NCBI RefSeq assembly: GCF_011516835.1
Contig: NZ_WOTB01000019.1
Location: 29,415-93,414 of the forward strand
Reading direction: 5' to 3'
From: Acetobacter musti
Lineage (GTDB): Bacteria; Pseudomonadota; Alphaproteobacteria; Acetobacterales; Acetobacteraceae
DNA length: 64,000 bases
This document shows positions 38,427-47,301 of this stretch, one piece after another; position 1 is the first letter of the stretch; each line of letters begins with the position of its first letter. Below the pieces are notes generated by a model that saw only the letters and a program-made list of their open reading frames with translations, ran no database searches and had not been told where the DNA came from. The position numbers were made by a program, and so were the translations under genes.

Positions 38427-39560
38427 ATGCCGGAGGTATTCACGCGCCGGTTCCAACCGTTCCTTGCCATGACAATGATCGCTTCCATGGCGGCAGCGCC
38501 TTCCTCCGCCCTTGCCGAACCGGAAGCCGGAAAGCTGACAGTCCCGCCGGGATTTCATATCGCGGTCTATTCGGATCAGGTGCCGTCAGCACGGGAGATG
38601 GCCGTCGGAGATGACGGCACCGTCTATGTCGGCTCGATGAGCGCGGGAAAAGTCTATGCCTTGTCAGGGATGGACGCGAATGGACGAGCGCGGTCGGTCC
38701 GGGTCATCGCACGCGGACTGCGCCAGCCGGTGGGCGTCGCGTTCCGGAACGGCGATCTCTACATTTCGGACACAACCCGGATCGTGGTCCTGCGCGATAT
38801 CGGACATCATCTGGACACGCCGCCGAAGCCAGAGATCGTGGCGGACGGACTGCCATACCGGGCCGGCGATCACTCCTGGAAGTTCATCGCCTTCGGCCCC
38901 GATGACCGGCTCTATGTTCCCATCGGAGCGCCCTGCAATATCTGCGATGTCGGGCACGCCTTCGGAAAGCTGATCAGCATGAAACCCGACGGCACGGACC
39001 GCCGGGACGAAGCCTGGGGCATTCGCAATACAGTCGGCTTCACATGGCAGCCCGGAACACAGAATCTCTGGTTCACGGATAACGGACGCGACATGCTCGG
39101 CGACGATATTCCCTCTGATGAACTGAACGAGCGGACGGCGCCCGGTCAGTCCTTCGGCTATCCCTACTGCCATCAGGGCGATCTGCCCGACCCACAATTC
39201 GGCAGACAGCACACCTGCAGCGAGTTCGTGCCCCCGGCATTGAAACTGGGCGCGCATGTGGCCGCCCTGGGACTACGGTTTTATGAAGGCAGTATGTTTC
39301 CGCCATCTTACCACGGCAATATTCTGATTGCCGAGCACGGCTCATGGAACAGAAGCGAACTTTCCGGTTATCAGGTGGTTTCCGTACATTTCGGCGCGGA
39401 CGGACACCCGGAAAAGCCCGAAGTTCTGGTGAGCGGCTTCCGCGAAGATCAGGACGCATGGGGGCGCCCGGCGGATGTGCAGCCGCTGCCGGATGGAAGC
39501 GTGTTGATCAGCGACGATACGGCGGATGCCATATACCGGCTGACATATAACGGAAAGTAA
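38427..39560 (+). CDS. Exported PQQ-dependent sugar dehydrogenase, sorbosone dehydrogenase-like
   Basis: 377 residues with an AAGGAG before ATG 38427 and a signal peptide (FLAMTMIASMAAAPSSALA). Six-bladed soluble GDH-like propeller: VPPGFHIAVYSDQVPSAREMAVGDDGTVYVGSM, GLRQPVGVAFRNGDLYIS, HSWKFIAFGPDDRLYVPIGAPCNIC, GIRNTVGFTWQPGTQNLWFTDNGRDMLGDDIPSDELN, FGYPYCHQGD and IAEHGSWNRSE. His, Arg, Asn and Asp residues that hold PQQ and calcium in this group are in place. Acetic acid bacteria use such periplasmic enzymes to oxidise sugars. Confidence 0.9.
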   Translation: MPEVFTRRFQPFLAMTMIASMAAAPSSALAEPEAGKLTVPPGFHIAVYSDQVPSAREMAVGDDGTVYVGSMSAGKVYALSGMDANGRARSVRVIARGLRQPVGVAFRNGDLYISDTTRIVVLRDIGHHLDTPPKPEIVADGLPYRAGDHSWKFIAFGPDDRLYVPIGAPCNICDVGHAFGKLISMKPDGTDRRDEAWGIRNTVGFTWQPGTQNLWFTDNGRDMLGDDIPSDELNERTAPGQSFGYPYCHQGDLPDPQFGRQHTCSEFVPPALKLGAHVAALGLRFYEGSMFPPSYHGNILIAEHGSWNRSELSGYQVVSVHFGADGHPEKPEVLVSGFREDQDAWGRPADVQPLPDGSVLISDDTADAIYRLTYNGK

Positions 39561-39653
39561 CGAATACCCTCTCGGCACGGAACTCATGCCGGAAGGCGAC
39601 CCCCCTGACCCGCGGCACGCCAAAGAGCGGGAATAACGACAGGTCCGGTTACA

Positions 39654-39919
39654 GAGGCTGTTCCAAAAGCCTGCTGGCGAAACCTCCGGTTAATTATAAG
39701 GACGTTTCTTCTGAAGCTTTTTTCAGAAAGCTTCAGAAGACGCCATCTTTTTGAAAAAAGGCGGCACCCAAAAACTTTTGCCGATTGTTGTCAAAGACTT
39801 ATCGTGAAGGATTCTTCGATCCCAGCCGATGCAGGCAAGTGATCTGGACTCATAAAACTACAACATCATCAGTCTGTTATGAAAATTCCTGCGCATTGAA
39901 GGCTGCTGAAACAGCCTCT
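39654..39919 (+). repeat. Dispersed repeat family B, copy 6 (full length)
   Basis: Left end AGAGGCTGTTCCAAAAGCC; right end read on the minus strand AAGAGGCTGTTTCAGCAGCC; these are the clearest terminal inverted repeats. Inside: AATTATAAGGACGTTTCTTC, GAAGCTTTTTTCAGAAAGCTTC-type hairpin (described by arms), ATCTTTTTGAAAAAAGGCGGC and CATCATCAGTCTGTTATGA. Confidence 0.78.
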
Positions 39920-40155
39920 TACCGGATAACTGAACCTTCCGGTCCCTCGCTGGAAGATGCCTTTCCGCAACCCCTGATGGTCCGGAACTATTAATTTGTA
40001 TTCCAAATAATATTTATTCGTATAAATATCGCCTGTTCAGAAACTGTGTTTGCGGCGCAACAAATAAGCAAAAGAGTAGTCTCGGAAGCCTCGTGTGAAT
40101 TGGCAATTTCCCGTCTCCGTAGTAGCGCTGATGCGCTTGAGGCGAGAAAGTCGAA

Positions 40156-41760
40156 ATGAAAAAGCAAAAAAAAACGACAAGCCCAGGCAGCCATCGGTCT
40201 GCCTGTTTTCCACGTTTCCGGAGTGCCCTATGCTTTATACTGACATCCGGCACCGTATTTTTTCTCGGTTCCAGAGCCCCCGCCAAAGGAGCGGATACGC
40301 CTCCGGACTCTGAAAAGCCCGGCAGCGTTCGCGCCGTGGTGACTCTCAGCCCCGGCCATCCGAACGCGGGTGAAGCGCAGCCGCAACCTGCCGCAAAACA
40401 GGAAAGCGCGCCGACGCCCAGTCAGCAGCTTGAGGCTCTGTTCAATACGGAGAGTATTTCCTCATTTCTAAACCGGCATGATGACGCTCTGAGAAGCCGC
40501 GATCTGACAGCCGGCTATTACGTTCCGGCGCAGACATTCGGAAACCTGTTTCCGCAACTGGGCCGTCCGCGAAAGTGGCTGGAAAATCACGGCTTCAGTT
40601 TTCAGTTTTCCTACAAGGGCGAAGGTCTTGCCGATGTCGGCGGAGGCGAGCGGAAGGGCATGGACTATACCCATGAACTGACGCTCACGACCCGTTTCGA
40701 TCTTGGAAAACTTATTGGACTCAACGGATGGTTTCTGCATGGAGTCATGCTCGAACGCGCCGGGCGCGAGGTCAGCTACGATTATGTCGGGGAACATCGC
40801 ATCCTGCTCTCCGAAATCTACAGCCTCGACGGCCACAGAGCGGCGCATCTCGCCGATCTCTATCTTGAGAAATCCTTCTTTCACAACACGATAAATATCA
40901 ACGTCGGACGCATCACGCTGACGCACACCTACGGAACGTCCGTACTGCTGTGCACATTCATGGTCCAGTGTTCGGCGCCTGTCGGCATCAAATCGAATCC
41001 GGGATGGAGCGTCTATCCCAAGGCGACCTGGGGCGGAACGGTGCGGCTGCGGCCGACCCGTGATCTCATCCTGCGAACAGGCGTCTACCAGGCAGGAGCG
41101 CTGACGGACAACCCGTCTGGCTGGACATGGGGCGCGGAGCGTGCGACCGGCATGATGCTGCCTGTCGAACTCACATGGGAACCGTTTTTCGGGCCTCAGA
41201 AACTGCCCGGACATTACAAATTCGGTTACGGGCACGACACATCTCACTACGCGGACCTGATCGGCACGGTTCCGGCCGCATATCGCGCCCAGGCCGGCGC
41301 CCATCCGGGAGGACCGCGCGACACGTTCTATTTCGAAGCGGACCAGATGGTCTATCGCAAAGGCGGCAATCACCAGATGGCCGGCGGCTATCTTCTGGCG
41401 GGCTATATTCACAATACACCAAGTGTTTCGACATTTACCGATCAGGTCTATATCGGTGCGTCCCTGCTCGGAATCATTCCTTACCGGCCGTTCGACCGCT
41501 TTGGCGTCATGTATTCCTATTATCAGCTCAGCCATAACCTGACGCTCGGACAGGAGTACCGGCAGATGGCCGGAGATTCGATGGGCGCATTTGTCAACGG
41601 CCCGCAAACCCATACGGCGACGCTGGAGGCATATTACGGCATCCCCGTCATTCCCGGCCTGGTTGCACAGCCTGTCTTTGAATACATGATGCGACCCGGA
41701 GAAACGTCCGTGATTCCGAACGCGATTCTTGTCGGGCTGAAAGTTCTGGCAACACTCTGA
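40156..41760 (+). CDS. oprB: Carbohydrate-selective porin, OprB family
   Basis: Outer-membrane sugar channel of 534 residues. N-terminal signal (FRSALCFILTSGTVFFLGS, then RAPAKGA), a Pro/Ala-rich linker, and beta-barrel strands ending in LKVLATL. OprB marks: FSFQFSYKGEGLADVGGGERKGMDYTHELTLTTRFDLGKLIGLNGWFLHG, LADLYLEKSFF, and GPQTHTATLEAYYGIPVIPGLVAQPVFEYMMRPG. A run of nine A (40166-40174) lies in codons 4-7. The neighbouring exported PQQ enzyme suggests a shared job in sugar oxidation. Confidence 0.93.
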   Translation: MKKQKKTTSPGSHRSACFPRFRSALCFILTSGTVFFLGSRAPAKGADTPPDSEKPGSVRAVVTLSPGHPNAGEAQPQPAAKQESAPTPSQQLEALFNTESISSFLNRHDDALRSRDLTAGYYVPAQTFGNLFPQLGRPRKWLENHGFSFQFSYKGEGLADVGGGERKGMDYTHELTLTTRFDLGKLIGLNGWFLHGVMLERAGREVSYDYVGEHRILLSEIYSLDGHRAAHLADLYLEKSFFHNTININVGRITLTHTYGTSVLLCTFMVQCSAPVGIKSNPGWSVYPKATWGGTVRLRPTRDLILRTGVYQAGALTDNPSGWTWGAERATGMMLPVELTWEPFFGPQKLPGHYKFGYGHDTSHYADLIGTVPAAYRAQAGAHPGGPRDTFYFEADQMVYRKGGNHQMAGGYLLAGYIHNTPSVSTFTDQVYIGASLLGIIPYRPFDRFGVMYSYYQLSHNLTLGQEYRQMAGDSMGAFVNGPQTHTATLEAYYGIPVIPGLVAQPVFEYMMRPGETSVIPNAILVGLKVLATL

Positions 41761-41849
41761 AGACATCGCGATGGAAACAGGAACTATTCCGGACAATTGC
41801 CTGACGGGTTTCTGATGGTCTGATAAGATCGACGAGCCAGTTATCTTCA

Positions 41850-41872
41850 CGGGGCTCCGTCGCGGAGTCCCG
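41850..41872 (+). terminator. Strong stem-loop after oprB
   Basis: Ten-base stem CGGGGCTCCG / CGGAGTCCCG (one G-T pair) with a TCG loop, about 90 bases after the oprB stop. It lacks a good T tract, so it may end transcription poorly or protect the mRNA. Confidence 0.5.
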
Positions 41873-41952
41873 TCCCCAGACAGAAGACCCATCCTTCTGT
41901 CTCTCATTTTGTCTGACAGATCAGATCACAGAAAGCTGCACCCCTTTGAATA

Positions 41953-41978
41953 AAGCATGGAGCAGGCTCCACGCTTTA
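41953..41978 (-). terminator. Stem-loop after the small lipoprotein gene
   Basis: Arms AAAGCATGGAGC and GCTCCACGCTTT with one mismatch. On the minus strand it is followed by TATTCAAAGG. Located 70 bases after the stop of the lipoprotein gene, the expected place for its terminator. Confidence 0.4.
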
Positions 41979-42049
41979 TTCCTTCTTCCCGAAGCGAAAA
42001 TACATTTCCCATCAGACAACCTGATGTCTTCATGCTATTCAGCACGTTT

Positions 42050-42214
42050 TCAGAACATGCCACGATCCGGAATCGTAGGTGACACCGGTTCCGTAACCGC
42101 TCTCGCATTCGCATACTGATTTTCATCCTCCGATACAGTGGCACAGCCAGACAGAATCGGCATCAGCGTGATCGCCATTACAGACAGAATCGCGATTTTC
42201 TTTCTGTTTTTCAT
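42050..42214 (-). CDS. Small lipoprotein (54 residues)
   Basis: From ATG 42214 the protein reads MKNRKKIAILSVMAITLMP, then ILSGCATVSEDENQY and ends IPDRGMF. A classic signal peptide II with lipobox LSGC (Cys24), so a short acylated outer- or inner-membrane lipoprotein after cleavage. A weak GAGAAAA precedes the start. Function unknown; small lipoproteins of this kind are often envelope-stress or secretion factors. Confidence 0.72.
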   Translation of the reverse strand: MKNRKKIAILSVMAITLMPILSGCATVSEDENQYANARAVTEPVSPTIPDRGMF

Positions 42215-43322
42215 AATATTTTTTCTCACCCTATCTGAAACAAACTGACTTACAGATAAGACGAACCTCTCCTGTTAACCGATGAACCCATTTCTGGATC
42301 CCGGTCCTGTTTCCGGATATCCGACCCGGACGACTTCGTTTTCTTCGGAACCAGCGGCTCCCGGCTTCATCACGCTCTTTCGAACGTGCTCAGCCAGACA
42401 CAATGATTTCGAACATCATCGGAGCCACGAAACAGGTTTTACCCTGCGCGCAGAATCATAAAAAATACCTGCGACGCAGAGAACGGAATATTCAGTCATA
42501 ACCATCTCCCTGCCCGTTGATGCCAGACACCAAACGTAGGAACGCCATCCGGAGAAATCAACAGATAAATCACGATAAAATTCAGTAGATATCACGTATC
42601 TCTTCATAATTATCATTTATGACGGAATATTCAGCCAGAAATCAGCCTTCCCAAAGTCGGGATACAAGGATCGATTGCCGAAAGAAATTCACTATATTTC
42701 CTGATATAGAAAAGGTATTTTCTGTCCCAGTTCGGAAAGAATTATCATGACCTTACCAGCTCCAGATCTTTACGAAGCAAAGGACCAGTCCCGTAACCGC
42801 GGACATGTTGTCAGCGGATAGCAGATATCGACCAGTATCTGACGGACCATGAAAGTCCGCACTTCCCATGATCTTCAGACTGCCCCGAGCCGCGTCTCCG
42901 GAAAGCGCCTTTTATATCGCGCAGAATACAACCCCGGTCCTCAGACAAAAAAAACCCTCACATTTTCAGGTATTTTCGAATCTGACCCGGAACATGTCCG
43001 GGGTGCCTGCCTGAGAACTGATTTGTCTGCGCAGAAACGATCGGGAACTGGCTATGACAGCGGGCAACGCAGCCCGTCACTTTACTCAGAAAAACCATGT
43101 GCAGAATAAGCTTACCCACATCGGGACCATCGCCACAGGCCAGAGATCGCCCGCACGCGAAAACCGTGGCCAGTCCCGTCGCAGCCGGCCCGGCACAGGC
43201 AAACATAGCCCTGCTTCCGCAGCAAAGGCAGAGACCGGCAACTCCAGTCGTTTAACCCCGCCATCCATTCCGACCAGCAGGCCAGCCTCCCGCTGCCCTG
43301 CGATAAAATCACGCCTCCGGCT
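42215..43322. other. 1.1 kb gap with no convincing gene
   Basis: Lower GC than the flanks in 42220-42900. Short frames exist on both strands (for example 42416-42616 minus) without ribosome sites or motifs. A 6-base stem CCCGGA/TCCGGG lies at 42986-43002. Could be decayed coding sequence or regulatory DNA of the flanking genes. Confidence 0.45.
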
Positions 43323-44510
43323 TCATTCCGGCATCGGATTACATTGCGACGTCACCACCTCTCCGGCCATGACAGCCTTCGTAAAGGCAGCAGAATCCGG
43401 CAATGAGGCATTGACCGTCTGGTCATGGTTCAGCCCCTTATAAACATGCGCCTGAACGACCGTCCCAGCAGCGCAGGCCGCCTTCACGAGACCGAGCTGA
43501 AGCGGAGGCGGCACATCCCAGTCCAGTTCGCCCGTGCCCATGAACAGCGGCTGCGCAAGCTTCAGTGTCGGATACGTCATTGCGGCCAGCGCGGGCGCAA
43601 GAGTTTTCGCAAAGCCCGGCCGGAGGGAATTGCTGAAATTCAGCCCCTCTTTCTTCACCATCTCCGTCAGCGGACCCACACACAGATCGCCCGCCTTCCG
43701 ATAAGCAGACATGGCCTTCGGCGTGAAAGCATCCTCCGGGCGGAAGGCCGGATCATATCCGGCCAGACCCTGCGCAAGATAGAGCATGTAGACCATGACC
43801 GGATTATAGCTCCCGTCTGATGCGGGCTGCGCCAGAATCCGCTTCATAAGTTCAGGCGTAATATAGGGAGCGCCCGTCGCCACAACGCCGCGAATATGCA
43901 GATCCGGCGCATAATCCGGTGCGAACGCCGCCGAAGCAAAGGCCGCGCCGCCTCCCTGGGACTGACCGACAATCATCACCTCGTTCCGCAGGTCCGGCAC
44001 CGAAGCCAGCGCCGCCCTGACAGCGTCCAGAAGATTATAGGCCTCCACACGGGTGTTCAGATACGGGTGTACGCCGGGTGTCCCCAGCCCCTGGTAATCA
44101 GTCCCCACTACGGCGAAGCCGCGCTTCATCCATTCCGACAGATAGCGGCGATTGCGGTCACTCCAGGGGTTGCCGGACGGCGCACAGTGATCCGCAACCC
44201 CGACCGTTCCATGCGCCCAGGCGACAACCGGCCAGCCACCGGCAGGCGGACTGCCCGCCGGCACGATGATCTCCGCCGTCACCGGAACCAGCCCTGTCCC
44301 GGTCACACCATTGGTCGAAAGATAGGTGATCCGCAGGGAAGGCCCGGCGTCCGGCAGACTGAAAGCCTCCGGCAGCGACGCGGATGCGGTCAGCATGCCT
44401 GGCCGGCCCTGAGCGTCTGCAGACGCGGCATGACCGCCGGCACTCAGAGCGGCAAGGCAGAACCCCGTCAGAAGACAGGACGCGATACGAACGGAGCGGG
44501 AGAGACGCAC
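43323..44510 (-). CDS. Secreted lipase-like alpha/beta hydrolase
   Basis: 395 residues from GTG 44510 with GGAAGGA six bases before it; the upstream frame extends to GTG 44573 but that codon lies inside a palindromic operator. Signal peptide RLSRSVRIASCLLTGFCLAALSAGGHAASA. Secretory lipase layout: PVTAEIIVPAGSPPAGGWPVVAWAHGTVGVADHCAPS, oxyanion and Ser nucleophile in IVGQSQGGGAAF, Asp/His partners in MGTGELDWDVPP and GLNHDQTVN. Divergent from a TetR gene that probably controls it. Confidence 0.85.
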   Translation of the reverse strand: MRLSRSVRIASCLLTGFCLAALSAGGHAASADAQGRPGMLTASASLPEAFSLPDAGPSLRITYLSTNGVTGTGLVPVTAEIIVPAGSPPAGGWPVVAWAHGTVGVADHCAPSGNPWSDRNRRYLSEWMKRGFAVVGTDYQGLGTPGVHPYLNTRVEAYNLLDAVRAALASVPDLRNEVMIVGQSQGGGAAFASAAFAPDYAPDLHIRGVVATGAPYITPELMKRILAQPASDGSYNPVMVYMLYLAQGLAGYDPAFRPEDAFTPKAMSAYRKAGDLCVGPLTEMVKKEGLNFSNSLRPGFAKTLAPALAAMTYPTLKLAQPLFMGTGELDWDVPPPLQLGLVKAACAAGTVVQAHVYKGLNHDQTVNASLPDSAAFTKAVMAGEVVTSQCNPMPE

Positions 44511-44565
44511 AGGAAATCCTTCCACGGGCAGCAGGCTTTTCCCTTGACCGCCATGCAGATTTAAA

Positions 44566-44580
44566 CTTAACACTGTTAAG
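44566..44580. promoter_or_regulatory. Palindromic operator between lipase and tetR
   Basis: CTTAACACTGTTAAG: seven-base arms around a central C at 44573, a perfect inverted repeat in the 91-base spacer of two divergent genes. TetR repressors bind 15-base palindromes of this kind, so this is the probable autoregulatory site. Confidence 0.75.
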
Positions 44581-44601
44581 AATGATCCCCGCAGAGAACA
44601 A

Positions 44602-45225
44602 ATGTCAAGCGCTTCAGATTCCGTCAGAGCCTCCGGAAGACGACCGGTGACCCCACGCGCTCACCCGGGAAAAGCCTACCATCACGGCGATCTGCGGGCC
44701 GCTCTCCTGTGTTCGGCACGTACCCTCCTGGAGGAACAGAGCATCGCAGCCCTGGGACTTCGCGCCATCACACGCCATGCCGGCGTCTCACAGACTGCAG
44801 CCATCCCGCATTTCGGAAACCTGACCGGCCTGCTCAGCGCACTGGCAACCGTGGGATATGAAGACCTTGCGGACGCCCTCACGCCCGCACTTCCGCAGGG
44901 CGCACACGCAGCCGGAATGGCCTATGTCCGCTTTGCCATCCGCAATCCGGGCCTGTTTACGCTCATGTTCCGCAGCGACGCCATCGACCGGAAAGAACCA
45001 GACCTGGCGGCGGCATCGGCACAGACCTCAGCCATGCTGACTCGGCTGATCGGCAGCCTGGAAGGCCCCCGTTCTTCACAAACACGCGCAGGCACCCGCG
45101 CGGCGCTCTGGGGAAAGGTCCATGGTCTTGCCGTCCTGGCGGTTGATGGCCTGCTGGAACCTCTGCTGACCTTCGACGGAGAAGAGATGTCGCTGGACGA
45201 ACTGATAGCCGATGCCCTGCGATGA
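44602..45225 (+). CDS. TetR/AcrR family transcriptional regulator
   Basis: 207 residues. Helix-turn-helix domain about 25-75: YHHGDLRAALLCSARTLLEEQSIAALGLRAITRHAGVSQTAAIPHFGNLTGLLSALATVGYEDL. C-terminal part has the FTLMFRSDAIDRKEPDLAAAS and LWGKVHGLAVLAVDGLL pattern of the TetR_C_33 (WHG) group. ATG 44602 follows 'AACAA', with a weak ribosome site. The palindrome at 44566-44580 lies 22 bases upstream. Confidence 0.9.
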   Translation: MSSASDSVRASGRRPVTPRAHPGKAYHHGDLRAALLCSARTLLEEQSIAALGLRAITRHAGVSQTAAIPHFGNLTGLLSALATVGYEDLADALTPALPQGAHAAGMAYVRFAIRNPGLFTLMFRSDAIDRKEPDLAAASAQTSAMLTRLIGSLEGPRSSQTRAGTRAALWGKVHGLAVLAVDGLLEPLLTFDGEEMSLDELIADALR

Positions 45226-45381
45226 CCCGGCACTGGAGAAACGCACCCTTCCCGGAAAAAGACCTGATTTCAGCGAAACATACCGGTTTCCGGAACTCCG
45301 CAACCCCAGGCGGAGTTCACAGGCAGCGCTCCTGAGACACGTCCCCGGAGACACCTTACCCCAGGCAATCACAGCAGACAG

Positions 45382-46848
45382 TCAAAGCCCCGGATCACCA
45401 GGCAATGTCTCCCACCCCGGCCCGATAATGGCAGCACGCCGCCGACCGGCGCCATCAAGGCGAAGGACGATGATGTTCTGTTCCTCCAGCCAGCCAAGCA
45501 TCCGGCGGGCACGTCCCGTAGAGTGGGTTCCATAGATGCGGGCAATGTCACGGTCAGGCGGACAGGTTCTGCCATCCAGCGCCGCGCGGGCGAGGTAAAG
45601 GAAAACGGGCTGCATATCTTCGGGAAGCGTGGAGGCAATGGCCTCGGCCTCCTGCCATTCCGCAGTTTCAGCAGCCTCAGGCGTCGTGCCGCTGCGGGCG
45701 GTAGCCAGCGCCCGGCGAAAACTGCGCATGTCCATCGCTTCCCGCCCCATGCCGGCGATGCGACAGCGGACAAGAAAATCCTGATAGAGGGAAGCCGGCG
45801 GCCGGAAACCACCGTCGTCCTCATCGAGAACTTCGCGCAGGAGTGAGGCAAGCTGCTGACGACGTTCCGCCGGATCGATCTCCTCCGCCTGCGGCCCGGC
45901 ATCCGCCAGCGCTTCACCATGCGTAGCGAGCTGGGTGATGAGATCCGGCGGTGGCGGAGCAGCAGGACGGCGCGGCCGGGCGATAAGCTCCGGCTCCGGA
46001 AGCGGCGCGAGGATAAGATCAGCAACCTGCTCGGTCGGCGGTGAAAACGGCTCCAGAACCGGACCGGCAGAACGGCTGGCGGTTTCGACGCTGCCAACGC
46101 GGATCGTCATCGGACGGCGACAGAGAGCCGGTCCGAGAGCCACGAAGTTCCCCCGGTCAAGATCACGGAAAGCCTCGGCCTGGCGACGTTCCATGCCGAG
46201 CAGGTCAGCGGCACGCGCCATGTCGATGTCGAGAAAGGTACGTCCCATCAGAAAGTTGGACGCTTCGGCAGCAACATTCTTGGCGAGTTTGGCAAGGCGC
46301 TGGGTGGCAATAACGCCCGCGAGACCACGCTTGCGGCCACGGCACATGAGATTCGTCATGGCCCCGAGAGACGCACGCCGCGCTTCATCCGACACCTCGC
46401 CGGCGGCAGCCGGAGCAAAGAGCTGGGCCTCATCCACGACGACGAGAACAGGATACCAGTGCGCACGGGGAACATCGAACATCCCGCCAAGAAAGGCGGC
46501 GGCACGACGCATCTGCAGATCGGCGTCCAGCCCCTCCAGGTTCAGCACCACGGAGGCGCGATGCACCCGCATACGCTCCCCTGCGGCCTGAAGCGCGACT
46601 TCCGTGTGCTCGGCGGCATCGATGACAAGGTGGCTGTAAGCCTCCGCCAGACTGACGAAATCGCCCTCCGGGTCGATGATGGCCTGCTGGACAAGGTTGC
46701 CGGTCTGTTCGAGCAGCCGACGAAGCAGATGTGACTTTCCGGAGCCGGAATTGCCCTGGACAAGCAGTCTTGTGGCAAGAAGTTCGGCAAGGTTCATTGC
46801 GGCCGGTCCGCCGCCGACGATCTGTCCCATTTCGATGTTGCTGCTCAT
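45382..46848 (-). CDS. HerA-like ATPase (FtsK/HerA superfamily)
   Basis: 488 residues from ATG 46848; a longer frame to 46944 overlaps repeat DNA. Walker A GNSGSGKS (32-39), Walker B VLVVVDEAQLF (135-143), a sensor segment with GLAGVIATQRLAKLAKNVAAEASNFLMGRTFLDIDMARAADLLGM, and a C-terminal helical region (about 285-488) including a winged-helix-like IYGTHSTGRARRMLGWLEEQNIIVLR. This is the bacterial HerA-type layout of DNA-pumping motors, but no NurA nuclease is next door. Role unknown: DNA processing or defence. Confidence 0.78.
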   Translation of the reverse strand: MSSNIEMGQIVGGGPAAMNLAELLATRLLVQGNSGSGKSHLLRRLLEQTGNLVQQAIIDPEGDFVSLAEAYSHLVIDAAEHTEVALQAAGERMRVHRASVVLNLEGLDADLQMRRAAAFLGGMFDVPRAHWYPVLVVVDEAQLFAPAAAGEVSDEARRASLGAMTNLMCRGRKRGLAGVIATQRLAKLAKNVAAEASNFLMGRTFLDIDMARAADLLGMERRQAEAFRDLDRGNFVALGPALCRRPMTIRVGSVETASRSAGPVLEPFSPPTEQVADLILAPLPEPELIARPRRPAAPPPPDLITQLATHGEALADAGPQAEEIDPAERRQQLASLLREVLDEDDGGFRPPASLYQDFLVRCRIAGMGREAMDMRSFRRALATARSGTTPEAAETAEWQEAEAIASTLPEDMQPVFLYLARAALDGRTCPPDRDIARIYGTHSTGRARRMLGWLEEQNIIVLRLDGAGRRRAAIIGPGWETLPGDPGL

Positions 46849-46960
46849 GGCGCGGGAATAGCTCGCCGACTCCCTGTGAGGCAACAGGTTCAGACACGCC
46901 ACCTGGCCGAACTCCACCCGGTCCCGGCAGAGACCACGAACCATTCCGCTTCACAGGATC

Positions 46961-47008
46961 AGGATGCCGAAAGCCGCGCTCCCTGCCAGGTTTCAAGGCA
47001 GCGCCCTT
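46961..47008. repeat. Dispersed repeat family A fragment, copy 14
   Basis: CTCCCTGCCAGGTTTCAAGG and GCAGCGCCCTTAA, the tail half of a long-form A copy, directly left of B copy 7. Confidence 0.5.
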
Positions 47009-47013
47009 AAAAA

Positions 47014-47272
47014 AGACTGCCTCAAAAGCCTGCCCGTGAAACCTCCGGTCAGTTATAAAGAAGTTTTTGGGTGCGCCTTTTTCAAAAAGGTGGCGTCTTC
47101 TGAAGTTTTTTGAAAAAAGCTTTACCAAAAACTTTTGTTATTTTTTATCACAGACTTATCGCCAAGTGCCCTCTGATCCGGCTGAAGCGAACAGGTAACC
47201 AGGACTCAAAAAGCCATAACACCATCAGTTTGTTATGAAATTTTTGGTGCCTTTAAGGCTTTTAAAACAACC
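47014..47272 (+). repeat. Dispersed repeat family B, copy 7 (full length)
   Basis: AGACTGCCTCAAAAGCCTG at the left; on the minus strand AGGTTGTTTTAAAAGCCTTA at the right. Inside: AGTTATAAAGAAGTTTTTGG, CCTTTTTCAAAAAGG, GAAGTTTTTTGAAAAAAGC, CATAACACCATCAGTTTG. Confidence 0.75.
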
Positions 47273-47301
47273 TATGAACCAAAGCCGATATAGATGAGCG
47301 A

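Noticed and set aside
40468..41907. 479-residue minus-strand open frame
   Set aside because: Antisense of oprB, whose signal peptide and family motifs are clear.
42849..43109. 86-residue plus frame in the 1.1 kb gap
   Set aside because: No ribosome binding site, no motif, and base composition typical of non-coding DNA.
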